From Nostoc paludosum FACHB-159 (GTDB taxonomy: Bacteria > Cyanobacteriota > Cyanobacteriia > Cyanobacteriales > Nostocaceae), in assembly GCF_014698835.1 (NCBI RefSeq), contig NZ_JACJTU010000025.1, forward strand, positions 62,001 through 126,000: a stretch of 64,000 nucleotides of DNA, written 5' to 3'. Below the pieces are notes generated by a model. That model did not search any database, was not told the origin of the DNA, and worked only from the letters and a program-made list of their open reading frames with translations. Shown in pieces: positions 25,789 to 34,491 of the stretch. The translations under genes and the position numbers were made by a program. How positions within the stretch are numbered: position 1 is the stretch's first letter; every line of letters begins with the position of its first letter.

Positions 25789-26223
25789 CTACTGATTTGT
25801 TGGCGATCGCCAAGTTGCTAACCCTAAATCTAAAAACTTTGCCCATTCTGCCGCTAAAGGAATTTCTGTAAACGGAACGCGCACTGAGTCAGCGGATTCG
25901 GAAAATACAAATTCTAACTCTATAGAACGGGCTTTATCGGGCGGATTTTCCATATCTACTAACTTGCCATCTATCAAAAGATGTATTTCTTGGACATTAA
26001 CTAAAGAAAATGTCTCTAGTTTAATCGGCCCTTTGGGTGTGGGTTTTCCCCAAGTTATAGAGTTTCCTTTTTGACCTAATACTGAATAAATATCATACTT
26101 AGCGCGTTCAAATTGCTCTGCCCATACGCGATAGGCTTCAACTTTTTGATACTCCCTTGAGCCTTGCCAAGCTAGCCAGAAAAACATTGCTAACAGAGGT
26201 AACCACAAAAGACCACGTTCCAT
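25789..26223 (-). CDS. Membrane-anchored protein, unknown function
   Basis: 144 residues. An N-terminal hydrophobic anchor (GLLWLPLLAMFFWLAWQG, about 4-21) precedes a compact soluble domain with FERAKYDIYSVLGQKGNSITWGKPTPKGP, VNVQEIHLLIDGKLVD and IPLAAEWAKFLDLGLATW. No named family is recognised, but the pattern looks like a conserved cyanobacterial protein. It faces away from the subtilase gene, with 117 bp between the two start codons, so they may share a divergent promoter. Confidence 0.7.
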   Translation of the reverse strand: MERGLLWLPLLAMFFWLAWQGSREYQKVEAYRVWAEQFERAKYDIYSVLGQKGNSITWGKPTPKGPIKLETFSLVNVQEIHLLIDGKLVDMENPPDKARSIELEFVFSESADSVRVPFTEIPLAAEWAKFLDLGLATWRSPTNQ

Positions 26224-26340
26224 CGTTTCAACAGTCCTGAGTTATGAAGTGAAGGTAAACTAAAGTGCAAATTACACCAACAAGGGGCACAGATAAGTTA
26301 TGGTAGTGGGAAAACTGGCAAAAAGCGGTGATGAGTTAAT

Positions 26341-28191
26341 ATGAGAAAGCTTATATTATTGTGCTTGTTTGTCATTGGGTTGGGAGCTGCTGTATTTGGT
26401 TTCCTGAATTTCCAGGGATTGGCAGCTAAAGGTGAGTTTGAGACGATTGTGCTTGATTTTCGTGAAGATATTCCATCAACTGTGGTGGAACAGAATTTAC
26501 AAGCGATCGCCAAACAATACAACGTTACACCCCAATTAGACAACAAGTTTTCGGCTAAGGATAATGTGTATATTATCAAGGGCGATCGGCAACGACTCCA
26601 AGAACTGAAAAAATCTCAGTTTGCCCAAGCTACAGAATTCATAGAGCCAAATTATATCTACAGAAAGATTCCACAACCAGGTGAAGCCGCTTGGTTGGGA
26701 GAATTTTTGCGCCCCGAAGAAAATGATGAGGTAAATCTCTCATTAACTGGCCCCAATGACCAATATTACAGCAAGCAGTGGAACTTGCACAAAATTGGCA
26801 TCGAAGGTGCATGGAGTCAAACCAAAGGCAGCGGCGTCACCGTTGCAGTCATAGACACTGGCATTACCAAGGTGCGCGACTTGTATGAAACAAAATTCGT
26901 CAAAGGCTATGATTTTGTCAACGACAAAGAACAGGCCGATGACGATAACGGTCATGGTACTCACGTTGCTGGAACCATTGCCCAAGCCACAAATAACAAA
27001 TATGGTGTAGCTGGAATTGCTTATGAAGCCAGTTTGATGCCGCTGAAGGTACTGAGTGCTTATGGTGGCGGTACCGTAGCCGATATTGCCGAAGCGATTA
27101 AATTTGCTGCTGATAAAGGCGCAGATGTGATTAATATGAGCTTGGGCGGTGGCGGTGAAAGCAAGTTAATGAAAGAAGCGATCGAGTATGCCCATAGAAA
27201 AGGTGTAGTCATCATTGCCGCAGCGGGTAATGAAAGTGCCAACGGGGCAAGCTATCCAGCACGTTATCCTCACGTTATTGGCGTTTCAGCGATCGGTCCA
27301 GACGGCGAAAAAGCACCCTATTCTAACTTTGGTGCAGGTGTCGATATCTCTGCTCCTGGTGGTAGTGAAGCTGGTAAGATTCTCCAAGAAACTATCAACG
27401 AAAAAGGCGAAGGCGTATTTCTTGGTTTCCAAGGTACAAGCATGGCTTCCCCCCACATTGCTGGCGTTGCAGCATTAATCAAAGCTACTGGTATTAAAGA
27501 ACCAGATGAAGTTTTAAAAGTCCTCAAACAGTCGGCACGAGTTATCCAAGATGATGGTTTGAACTATTATGGTGCTGGACAACTCAATGCAGAAGCAGCA
27601 GTCAAACTAGCTGTTGAAGGGCAAATCAGTTTCCAAGATTTCTTCCGGTGGTTACGGGATAATGGCTACCTGAATCCCGGCTTTTGGATTGACGGTGGTG
27701 CAGTAGCACTGTTACCGAAGATTTTAATGGTGATTGGTTCTTACTTGCTGGCTTGGTTTTTACGGGTTTACTTCCCCTTCACTTGGAGTTGGTCTTTGTC
27801 TAGCGGTTTAATTGCTGGCAGTTCTGGGTTATTCTTCCTCAAGGGAATCTATATCTTTGACCTTCCCCAATGGCCTTTCCGGGTTTTGGGCAGTTCAATT
27901 CCAGAACTCGGCAATACCCTCCAAGGAAGTGATGCATTCAATCCTCTATTTGCCAGCGTATTGATTCCTATTGTATTAATGGCATTACTATTAGGACATC
28001 CTAGTTGGAAATGGTTTGCCATTGGTTCAACATTAGGAGTAGCAGCCTGCTTGACAGTAAGTGCTATTTACGACCCAGCAGTTTGGGGATTTGGAAATGT
28101 TAACTTAGCACGTCTGTTCCTTATTACCAACGCCATACTTTGTTATGGACTTGCTCGTTTAGCATTGCAAAACCAAGAAAAAGCAGCATAA
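26341..28191 (+). CDS. S8 subtilisin-like serine protease, membrane-anchored
   Basis: 616 residues. A signal or anchor helix (LILLCLFVIGLGAAVFGFL) is followed by an I9-like propeptide region (about 35-110). The peptidase domain is about 140-415, with Asp172 in VAVIDTGI, His205 in DNGHGTHVAGT, Asn297 in AAAGNES and Ser367 in GTSMASPHIAGVAAL, so the catalytic set is complete. After the protease come four or five hydrophobic segments (about 455-605), an unusual C-terminal membrane domain for the family. The active site should lie outside the cytoplasm. Substrates are unknown. The gene stands alone. Confidence 0.93.
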   Translation: MRKLILLCLFVIGLGAAVFGFLNFQGLAAKGEFETIVLDFREDIPSTVVEQNLQAIAKQYNVTPQLDNKFSAKDNVYIIKGDRQRLQELKKSQFAQATEFIEPNYIYRKIPQPGEAAWLGEFLRPEENDEVNLSLTGPNDQYYSKQWNLHKIGIEGAWSQTKGSGVTVAVIDTGITKVRDLYETKFVKGYDFVNDKEQADDDNGHGTHVAGTIAQATNNKYGVAGIAYEASLMPLKVLSAYGGGTVADIAEAIKFAADKGADVINMSLGGGGESKLMKEAIEYAHRKGVVIIAAAGNESANGASYPARYPHVIGVSAIGPDGEKAPYSNFGAGVDISAPGGSEAGKILQETINEKGEGVFLGFQGTSMASPHIAGVAALIKATGIKEPDEVLKVLKQSARVIQDDGLNYYGAGQLNAEAAVKLAVEGQISFQDFFRWLRDNGYLNPGFWIDGGAVALLPKILMVIGSYLLAWFLRVYFPFTWSWSLSSGLIAGSSGLFFLKGIYIFDLPQWPFRVLGSSIPELGNTLQGSDAFNPLFASVLIPIVLMALLLGHPSWKWFAIGSTLGVAACLTVSAIYDPAVWGFGNVNLARLFLITNAILCYGLARLALQNQEKAA

Positions 28192-28370
28192 ATGGGTATG
28201 GAGCATTGGGCATTGGGCATTGGGCATGGGGCATGGGGCAAGCAGGAAGTGTGGGAGGATAGGGAAGAAATCTTTACCCCCCACACTCCCCACACTCCCT
28301 CATCTCCCCAGTCCCCAGTCCCCAGTCCCCAGTCCCCAGTCCCCAGTCCCCAGTCCCTACTCTCCCAATC
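28192..28370. repeat. Heptamer arrays around a dispersed hairpin repeat
   Basis: GGGCATT/GGGCATG units at 28204-28240 are followed by GCAGGAAGTGTGGGAGGATA and its near complement (CCCCACACTCCCCACACTCC), then eight tandem CCCCAGT units at 28306-28357. The same GCAGGAAGTGTGGGAG hairpin recurs upstream of chlI (36440-36530). Read-through ORFs here are not genes. Confidence 0.88.
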
Positions 28371-28380
28371 AGAACTATTT

Positions 28381-28614
28381 ATGAGCATTACACTTACAGG
28401 TACAATTCAACGCCGTGATATTGGCCCAGGCGCATGGGCGTTAGTTACAGAAGAGGGTGTTACTTACGAAATCCTCAGAGGGGCAGATCAAGACTTACTC
28501 AAAGCCGGACAAAAAGCAAAAGTTAAAGGACAGGTGCGTGAAGATGTCATGACAGCTGCCATGATTGGCCCTGTCCTAGAGGTTAAATCTTTTGAGGTAA
28601 TTAATTCTCACTAG
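28381..28614 (+). CDS. Small OB-fold-like protein, unknown function
   Basis: 77 residues from the ATG at 28381; a frame extended to 28192 only translates repeats. The sequence (MSITLTGTIQRRDIGPGAWALV, TYEILRGADQDLLKAGQKAKVKG, AMIGPVLEVKSFEVI) alternates strands in a way that suggests a small beta-barrel. I believe it belongs to a conserved cyanobacterial DUF, but I am not certain of the number. Its last 14 bases overlap the end of the convergent thioredoxin-like gene. Confidence 0.7.
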   Translation: MSITLTGTIQRRDIGPGAWALVTEEGVTYEILRGADQDLLKAGQKAKVKGQVREDVMTAAMIGPVLEVKSFEVINSH

Positions 28615-28924
28615 TTGTAGAATCGAGAACCTGCTGGAGACGGCTTCTAAATTCACCTTTGGGATGACCGCCTTTTACCTCACCTACAATCTCAAATTCT
28701 CCTTCTGGAGAATTGCAAACAATGTAAGTAGGCCATCCCATTTCTGATTTATCAGGATACTGAGTCAATAAAATCTTGCGATACTTGCGGTAGGCAGCTG
28801 TATCCTGCATTTTCACATCGATAAATTCTAAACCCAGTTCTTCAGCCACCTTTTTGTCATAAAAAGACATTTTGTGGCAGATGCCGCACTCTTCAGAAGA
28901 AAACTTGATTACAGCTAAACTCAT
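28601..28924 (-). CDS. Thioredoxin-fold protein with CGIC motif
   Basis: 107 residues with an N-terminal strand AVIKFSSEECGICHKMS carrying the redox pair C-G-I-C near residues 13-16. The cis-proline loop is GWPTYIV near 63-69. The loop after the active site (YPDKSEM) is longer than in classic thioredoxins. It is probably a cytosolic thioredoxin-like oxidoreductase; partners are unknown. The gene is convergent with, and overlaps by 14 bp, the plus-strand small protein gene. Confidence 0.85.
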   Translation of the reverse strand: MSLAVIKFSSEECGICHKMSFYDKKVAEELGLEFIDVKMQDTAAYRKYRKILLTQYPDKSEMGWPTYIVCNSPEGEFEIVGEVKGGHPKGEFRSRLQQVLDSTTSEN

Positions 28925-29353
28925 CGGTTGGCAACTCTTTGGTTTTAGGCTAGATGTCCTAGCATAACGCCATGAAATATACCATATAGCAGGTTATTAA
29001 TGTCAACAAAAATGGCATCGGGGAAATGGGGAGACGCGGGGAGGCAAAGAAAAACTAATGACAAATGCCCAATGACCTATTTTTAGGAAGCAGCAGTCGA
29101 AGAACGAGAAAGTAGGAATCTAGAAAAAAACTTAAGAATGTGATTAAATATCATAGCAATCATTTTAGAGTCACCTGTTTAGCTAAAAATAAAAGGAAAG
29201 CGATTCAGGGATTGGGCGACCAAGTTTTACTCTAAGCTGTCAATAAAGGGATATTCAAGGTCTACCAGCAGTAACAACAAGGTGCATTCTGGGTATGTGG
29301 CAGTTTATGGAGGCTCATGATGTCTAACGACAAGCTGCTATGGCTCTAGGCAT
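28925..29353. other. Left part of the NsiR1/hetF intergenic region
   Basis: The full gap between the thioredoxin-like gene and hetF is 2.35 kb. Its first 430 bp show no gene or copy of the array, only GGGGAAATGGGGAGACG-like repeat bases near 29020-29040. NsiR1-like units begin at 29354. Confidence 0.5.
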
Positions 29354-29412
29354 AAAAAAACCCCCAGTGGGTGTTAGCCTACCAGGGGAGTTAGTTATCA
29401 GGGTGCATCTAC
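29354..29412 (-). ncRNA. nsiR1: NsiR1-like small RNA, copy 1
   Basis: Read on the minus strand this is a roughly 59-nt unit. It opens TGGTAGATGCACCCTGATAA and ends in a terminator hairpin, CCCCTGG...CCACTGGGG, plus seven T. A TCCGGA box is centred about 35 bases before the predicted start. Position (antisense, upstream of hetF), length, terminator and box match NsiR1 of Nostoc PCC 7120, a HetR-dependent heterocyst RNA that inhibits hetF translation by antisense pairing. The start point is inferred from the box. Confidence 0.85.
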
Positions 29413-29443
29413 CAATTAAATGTTCTGAGGTTGAACACCATAC

Positions 29444-29449
29444 TCCGGA
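29444..29449 (-). promoter_or_regulatory. DIF1 box (TCCGGA) of copy 1
   Basis: A palindromic TCCGGA followed leftward by an AACATTT stretch at the expected -10 distance. DIF1 is the -35-centred motif of HetR-dependent promoters in PCC 7120. Confidence 0.75.
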
Positions 29450-29483
29450 TAAATTTGTACAAAGGTCAATTATTTTTTAAAAT

Positions 29484-29541
29484 AAAAAAACCCCAGTTGG
29501 TGTTAGCCTACTAGGGGAGTGAGTTATCAGGGTGCATCTAC
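29484..29541 (-). ncRNA. nsiR1: NsiR1-like small RNA, copy 2
   Basis: Same layout as copy 1, with a diverged terminator (CCCCTAGT...ACTGGGG, then seven T) that still pairs through compensating changes. The body GGTAGATGCACCCTGATAAC is intact. A TCCGGA box is at 29573-29578. It starts 130 bp from copy 1. Confidence 0.82.
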
Positions 29542-29572
29542 CAATAATGTTTTCTAGGGGCAGCCAGCATGT

Positions 29573-29578
29573 TCCGGA
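29573..29578 (-). promoter_or_regulatory. DIF1 box (TCCGGA) of copy 2
   Basis: TCCGGA centred about 35 bases upstream of the predicted start of copy 2, in the same register as in copies 1 and 7. Confidence 0.72.
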
Positions 29579-29778
29579 GAAAATGATCGAGCTCCAACAA
29601 GATTTGGAATTGGCGATCGCGTAGCGTTAGCAAGTTCGCGAGGGTCTTTTAGATTTATCCCAATCACAAGGGTGCTGGGCTTCGGTTTGATATTTGTTGT
29701 GTCTAGAAAAGAGGTTGCTCTTAACCGAAAAACCCTAATCCAAAATCTAAAATCTAAAATTCTTCGATGGTTCCAAAC

Positions 29779-29838
29779 AAAAAAACCCCCAGTGGGTGTT
29801 AGCCAACCAGGGGAGTTGAGTTATCAGGGTGCATCTAC
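29779..29838 (-). ncRNA. nsiR1: NsiR1-like small RNA, copy 3
   Basis: Body and terminator (seven T) are intact. The TCCGGA box is altered to TCCGGT on the minus strand (29870-29875), and the bases between box and RNA have diverged, so expression may be weaker. Confidence 0.78.
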
Positions 29839-29917
29839 CAATTCTTTTTTCTCAAGTTAATGGCTATCCACCGGATAAATTATGCAGAAGTTGAGGTTAT
29901 TGTTGTTTACTCACCAG

Positions 29918-29968
29918 AAAAAAAACTCTCAACAAGTGTTAGCCAATCAGAGGGGTTAGTTATCAGGT
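29918..29968 (-). pseudogene. Decayed NsiR1-like unit, copy 4
   Basis: It keeps the GGCTAACACTTGTTG core and a run of eight T after a weak CTCT/AGAG stem. The RNA 5' part and the promoter box are missing: homology stops after GATAACTAACC. Probably silent. Confidence 0.7.
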
Positions 29969-30387
29969 CAACCATTTTTGGATTTTGCTAAAAGTTCAGC
30001 CAGTCGCTGGGACGAGTTTCCCGACTTGTGGGTAGACGCCCAGAGAGTGGCTTTTCGTAGGGTGCTGGCGTGACCTCAGGCTTGCGGCAATAGAGTAGTA
30101 ATTCTCCGTATCCGCGAGCCTCTGGCTACACCAACGTCAAGGGTGAAGAACAAGCTTTTCAAGCTAGATTGCCGATTTTGGATTAAAGACGACACAAGGT
30201 TACAGGGCTTGATAGCGCAGCGTTAGCAAGTTATGGAGCGTCGGATTTTAAATTTTGGATTTGTTCCGCTCACTACCGACGGTATGAACTGAAATAATTT
30301 TTAATCTAAAATCTAAAATTGGCACGGTCAAATCTACCAATTATTCAATGATTAGTGCGCTACCTGAAAAATAGATGTGTGATGAGC

Positions 30388-30447
30388 AAAAAAAACCCCT
30401 AGTGGCTATTAGCCTACCAGGGGAGCTAGTTATCAGGGTGCATCTAC
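30388..30447 (-). ncRNA. nsiR1: NsiR1-like small RNA, copy 5
   Basis: The body TTGGTAGATGCACCCTGATA is intact. The terminator stem CCCCT/AGGGG is followed by eight T. The box is degenerate (TCCTGA on the minus strand, 30479-30484), so HetR dependence is doubtful for this copy. Confidence 0.75.
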
Positions 30448-30628
30448 CAATTAAATGTTCTAGGTTTAACCATCATGCTCAGGATAAATTTCCAAGAAAC
30501 TTGATTATTTTTGTGTCAAACAAAAACTACTACACTTTGCCAGACCTTTCCCTATGTTTTAGATAGGGCGCTTAAGCCCCTGGTTTGGTTAATTGAAGAT
30601 GCTCGCTGGGTTTTTGCTGTGCTGTGAT

Positions 30629-30720
30629 AGTGGATATTAAGCGATTTAGGGGAGTTAAAGATCGAGGTACATTCATCTGCCAATCAAGTATTCTAAAGTT
30701 AAGCATTATTTTCTGGCGGA
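30629..30720 (-). pseudogene. Decayed NsiR1-like unit, copy 6
   Basis: Scattered similarity to the unit (TAGTGGATATTAAGCGATTT against CAGTGGGTGTTAGCCTACT, then AGGGGAGTTAAAGATCGAGG). The C/G terminator arm, T-run and TCCGGA box are all lost. Confidence 0.6.
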
Positions 30721-31034
30721 GAATATCTGCGTTATGTCAAGTTAGTTTAATTACTTACAGCAGAATTCAGAATTCATAATCCGGAATTTGACAGCAAAAT
30801 TAGGACTTATATCTGGTTTTTCGAGCTAAGGTTGTGTAATTCACCCAATTGAAATTTGCTGTATAATTCTAAGCTCCTAGTGTAGAGCGTCCTCGGTTCG
30901 GGCAGCGTCTTCCTTAGCAGAAGCTGAGATCGCCAAAAGCTGGCACTCCGAATTCTCTTTGTGTCTGGGTGTTAACTCTAACTATAAGTGTTCACACGAA
31001 ATTGATATTAGAGGTTGCTGTTGTTTGCCAAAAT

Positions 31035-31093
31035 AAAAAAACCCCCAGTGGGTGTTAGCCTACTAGGGGAGTTGAAGATCAAGGTGCATCTAC
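31035..31093 (-). ncRNA. nsiR1: NsiR1-like small RNA, copy 7, nearest hetF
   Basis: Intact unit with perfect TCCGGA at 31125-31130, terminator CCCCTAGTAGG...CCACTGGGGG and seven T. Its predicted start is about 180 bp before the hetF start codon and on the opposite strand. A hetF transcript with a leader longer than that would be fully complementary to it. It is the best candidate for the antisense control described for hetF. Confidence 0.85.
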
Positions 31094-31124
31094 CAATAAA
31101 GTGTTCTAGACCGAACTAATCCAA

Positions 31125-31130
31125 TCCGGA
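31125..31130 (-). promoter_or_regulatory. DIF1 box (TCCGGA) of copy 7
   Basis: TCCGGA at the same distance from its RNA as in copies 1 and 2. It lies 146 bp before the hetF start. Confidence 0.75.
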
Positions 31131-31275
31131 TAAAGTTGTAAAGGTAGAAAAGCCAAAACAACTAAAAATCAGAAACATTCAAGGGTGGGATGCATCTAAG
31201 TTATCAGAGGGAGCGAAAAATCGACTTGAAACTTTCGCGTTTCAAACCGAATTTAGGAGGCGAGCAGGAGAAGCT

Positions 31276-33792
31276 GTGACCCAGGAATTCCACATATCCG
31301 TAACCCCAGTAGGGCAAAACGACTACTTGGTGCGGACGGAACAAGTCGCGCCTGGGGTGCCATTGGCAGAAGAATTGGTGACTTGGCCTGTAGCTGATTG
31401 GTTGATGGCTGCTGGGCATTTGATGAATGACCCGTTGAAGTCAGTCCTGCAAGGAGATCCATTCGCCTCTAGCGGTCGGGAAAGTGATATTGCAAGAAAT
31501 TCTGTTAATTTGGTGGCTTTAGGTCAACAATTATATAATGCCTTATTTCAAGGTACTCTCAGAGATAGTTGGATTACTGCCCAAGGTATTGCCCAGAATC
31601 ACCAACAAGTATTGCGCTTACGCTTGGGGCTGAAAGACACCAGGTTAGCTCGTTTGCCTTGGGAAGTGATGCACGCAGGCGATCGCCCCTTAGCCACTGG
31701 GCCTTATGTCGCTTTTTCTCGCTTCCAAAGCGGAATTTTGGGGGCTTCTCGTTTGCGATCCCTGCGGGGGGCTACGCCTACGCCAATGGAAGAAACTGGT
31801 GTCAAAGTATTGATGGTAATTGCTTCGCCCTTAGATCAAGTCCGTCTCGACCTACTCAAACAGGAAGCAATCAAACTGCAAGCGGAACTTGCGCGTCCAG
31901 CACCACGATTTGCTGAAGCTAGCAGTCATCTCCCAGAAATTGAACTCACTGTGTTAGACCAACCAGGACGGGAAGAACTGACCCAAGCTTTAGAGCAAGG
32001 CAGATATCACGTTCTACACTACTCTGGTCATAGCAACTTAGGCCCAAATGGCGGAGAAATTTATCTTGCCAGTCGCAGAACTGGGTTAACGGAAATTCTG
32101 ACTGGAGACGATTTGGCAGGTTTGCTCGTCAACAACAACATCCAGATGGCGGTGTTTAATTCCTGCTTGGGGGCTTATACAGCTGCCTTGGGGGCTTCTG
32201 AAGATACGGGGGAACGCAACCTGGCAGAAAGTCTTGTAAAACGAGGAATTGCTAGTGTTTTGGCAATGTCAGAGCGTATTCCGGATGAAGTGGCACTGAC
32301 ACTCACGCAATTATTTTACCGCAATTTGAGTCAGGGGTATCCAGTAGATTTATGCGTTAGTCGGGTGCGCCAAGGATTAATTTCTGCCTATGGTTCTCAC
32401 CAAATGTACTGGGCATTACCCATTTTGTATCTCCAGCCAGAATTTGACGGTTTTCTGAGCCAGGAAACTGCTTTAGGGCAAAGTCAGGAGTCGCTCAACC
32501 AATATAGTTCGCCTGTAGGGACAATTCCTAGTTCCATGTATGCTGCGATCGCAGACGATCCGGAAATGCCTTTAGGAATTGAGGAAATGATTCCTGCTGA
32601 TTTGGGGCGCGATCCTGCTGGCTTGGATTGGCTAGGTGAAGATACTTGGGGCGATCTCGTTGATGAAATCGAGTATGATGACCCAAGTTATGCAGAAGAT
32701 TCGGCGATCGTTTCGGATTTGTTTCGGCGGCTAGATGAGCAAAAATCCCCCACAGAAATCGAGCAACAAATTAACGAAAATAGTCTACCAAATAGGCCAG
32801 TTTCACAAGAAATTACTTCCTCTTTGGAGGAAGCAGATTTGTGGGGAGAAGTTCCAGCACCGCCTCCTGAAACTGTTGGAAACTCAGAAAGACATTGGCA
32901 AAATTCGGAGTTTTCTCGTCGATCGCAGCCAAACTCATCTCCATCTAGAAATCGTAACCAACGGCGTAAGCTGTGGCCGATTGTTGGCGTTGTGGGAATA
33001 AGTGCGATCGCAATTGCCATCGGTTTAAATTGGTGGTGGCAAAATCGACTACAGACGAATCTGTCGAAGATACCACCAATTCCTACTGAGTCTTTACCCA
33101 TCGAAAAGCAACCAAGTATCGATTTAGAAACAGCACCAACTGGAATCGTTACCGCCACCGCTACTGAAAAATTGAGCCAAGGCGATTTGCAAGGTGGGTT
33201 GTTTGCTGTGGAAGAATTACTCAATCGTGGTGCCTTTGCTGCGGCTGAAACTGCTTTGAAGCTAGTTACAAATCAGCAAGCTGACGATCCATCTGTCAAC
33301 TTTTTAAAGGGGCGACTAGCATGGCAATCAATCCAGACTGGAGATGCTAACTATAGCGTTGATGATGCTCGTCGTTACTGGGAGACTGCTGCTAAGGCTA
33401 AACCAGATTCGCTTTTATATAAAAACGCTTTAGGATTTGCTTACTACGCAGAAGGTAATTTGAATCGAGCTAATGATTCTTGGTTCAAGGCTTTAAATTT
33501 AGCTCTCAAAACACAGAATAATGCTTCTACTACATCCACAAAGACGCCATTACCTCAGGATGCTTTAACTTCCTATGCTGGTTTAGCTCTGGGACTGTAT
33601 AAATCTGCACTAGATGAATCTAGCGCCAAACAAGCACAATATATGAATGAAGCGATAAAGTTGAGACAAATGGTAATGAAATCCGATGGTGTAAATTTTC
33701 AAGTAGATAAATTAGCTAAAAATTGGTTATGGACAGAAAAAGCAATTAAAGATTGGCGATCGCTTCTTCAAGAGAAGAGTCGAGAAGAGTAA
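31276..33792 (+). CDS. hetF: Heterocyst differentiation protein HetF (CHAT-domain protease-like)
   Basis: HetF is needed for heterocyst formation and proper HetR/PatA behaviour in PCC 7120; its CHAT (caspase-like) domain is required. The 838-residue protein has a CHAT domain at about 90-400 with His252 in LHYSGHSNLG and Cys297 in FNSCLGAYTAALGAS, the expected dyad. An acidic linker follows (about 425-560), then one transmembrane helix near 566-585 (PIVGVVGISAIAIAIGLNWW) and a C-terminal TPR-like helical region (about 625-830). The start is GTG 31276 after AGGAG. Five intact antisense NsiR1-like units lie upstream. Identification rests on domain layout plus this context. Confidence 0.93.
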   Translation: MTQEFHISVTPVGQNDYLVRTEQVAPGVPLAEELVTWPVADWLMAAGHLMNDPLKSVLQGDPFASSGRESDIARNSVNLVALGQQLYNALFQGTLRDSWITAQGIAQNHQQVLRLRLGLKDTRLARLPWEVMHAGDRPLATGPYVAFSRFQSGILGASRLRSLRGATPTPMEETGVKVLMVIASPLDQVRLDLLKQEAIKLQAELARPAPRFAEASSHLPEIELTVLDQPGREELTQALEQGRYHVLHYSGHSNLGPNGGEIYLASRRTGLTEILTGDDLAGLLVNNNIQMAVFNSCLGAYTAALGASEDTGERNLAESLVKRGIASVLAMSERIPDEVALTLTQLFYRNLSQGYPVDLCVSRVRQGLISAYGSHQMYWALPILYLQPEFDGFLSQETALGQSQESLNQYSSPVGTIPSSMYAAIADDPEMPLGIEEMIPADLGRDPAGLDWLGEDTWGDLVDEIEYDDPSYAEDSAIVSDLFRRLDEQKSPTEIEQQINENSLPNRPVSQEITSSLEEADLWGEVPAPPPETVGNSERHWQNSEFSRRSQPNSSPSRNRNQRRKLWPIVGVVGISAIAIAIGLNWWWQNRLQTNLSKIPPIPTESLPIEKQPSIDLETAPTGIVTATATEKLSQGDLQGGLFAVEELLNRGAFAAAETALKLVTNQQADDPSVNFLKGRLAWQSIQTGDANYSVDDARRYWETAAKAKPDSLLYKNALGFAYYAEGNLNRANDSWFKALNLALKTQNNASTTSTKTPLPQDALTSYAGLALGLYKSALDESSAKQAQYMNEAIKLRQMVMKSDGVNFQVDKLAKNWLWTEKAIKDWRSLLQEKSREE

Positions 33793-33831
33793 TCAGAATT
33801 CAGAATTTCTTTGAATTACACCACTCGCAAC

Positions 33832-34491
33832 TCATTTTATTCCTTGATATGATCCGAGGAAAGTTGGCTGAGGGCGAGTTATATTAACCTCCCACAAAGC
33901 TTTGAGAGTAGACAACTCCTCCCGCAGTGTGGAGTACATAACAGTTTGAAAACTGTAGCTTTCCCAATCTGGTGTTCCCAAACCGATGGCTTTGACGCCA
34001 AGGCGATCGCAAGTATAAACTGCGCGGGGTAAATGGAATTTTTGGGTAACTAAAACTGCTTGTTTGATTCCGAAAATATCTTTAGCTCGATAGCAACTTT
34101 CATAAGTGCTGAATCCAGCATAATCTAAGGTAATATCTTGAGCAGGTACGCCTCTTTCCACTGCATAATTCTGCATTGCTTGGACTTCATTGTAGTCATC
34201 GCGGCTATTGTCACCCGTCATTAACAGCTTTTGAACTCGCCCCAATTTGTAAAGTTCTACAGCAGCAGAGACGCGATCGCTAAGCATTGGCGATAGTGTA
34301 CCATCAGGGTAAATTCCTGCACCAAAGACGATGGCAACGCGCCCGGCTGGAATTTTTTCTGGTTGAGTGTAGCGGCGATTGCTAGTAATTGCATTTACAT
34401 AGTAATTTAGCCCTAGCGGGCTGATAGTTGCAGTTAATAGTAGTAATCTAAATATGAGTCGATAGTGTGACAAAAACCATTTAGGCAGCAT
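33832..34491 (-). CDS. SanA/YdcF-family (DUF218) membrane protein
   Basis: 219 residues. An N-terminal transmembrane helix (LIFRLLLLTATISPLGLNYYV) precedes a DUF218 domain: VAIVFGAGIYPDGTLSPMLSDRV near 50-72, KLLMTGDNSRDDYNEV near 88-103, DYAGFSTYESCYRAKDIFG near 122-140 and AVLVTQKFHLPRAVY near 145-160. E. coli relatives (SanA, YdcF, ElyC) affect envelope or peptidoglycan precursor handling. The gene is convergent with hetF, with 39 bp between the ends. Confidence 0.88.
   Translation of the reverse strand: MLPKWFLSHYRLIFRLLLLTATISPLGLNYYVNAITSNRRYTQPEKIPAGRVAIVFGAGIYPDGTLSPMLSDRVSAAVELYKLGRVQKLLMTGDNSRDDYNEVQAMQNYAVERGVPAQDITLDYAGFSTYESCYRAKDIFGIKQAVLVTQKFHLPRAVYTCDRLGVKAIGLGTPDWESYSFQTVMYSTLREELSTLKALWEVNITRPQPTFLGSYQGIK

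Noticed and set aside
29354..31093. The hetF-upstream repeats as a CRISPR array
   Set aside because: Units are about 60 bp, irregularly spaced by 130-470 bp, end in T-runs and carry promoter boxes; no cas genes. They match small-RNA genes instead.
31276..33792. CHAT protein as part of a CRISPR-linked or gasdermin-type defence system
   Set aside because: No gasdermin, TPR-Csx29 or effector neighbour; context and layout match hetF.
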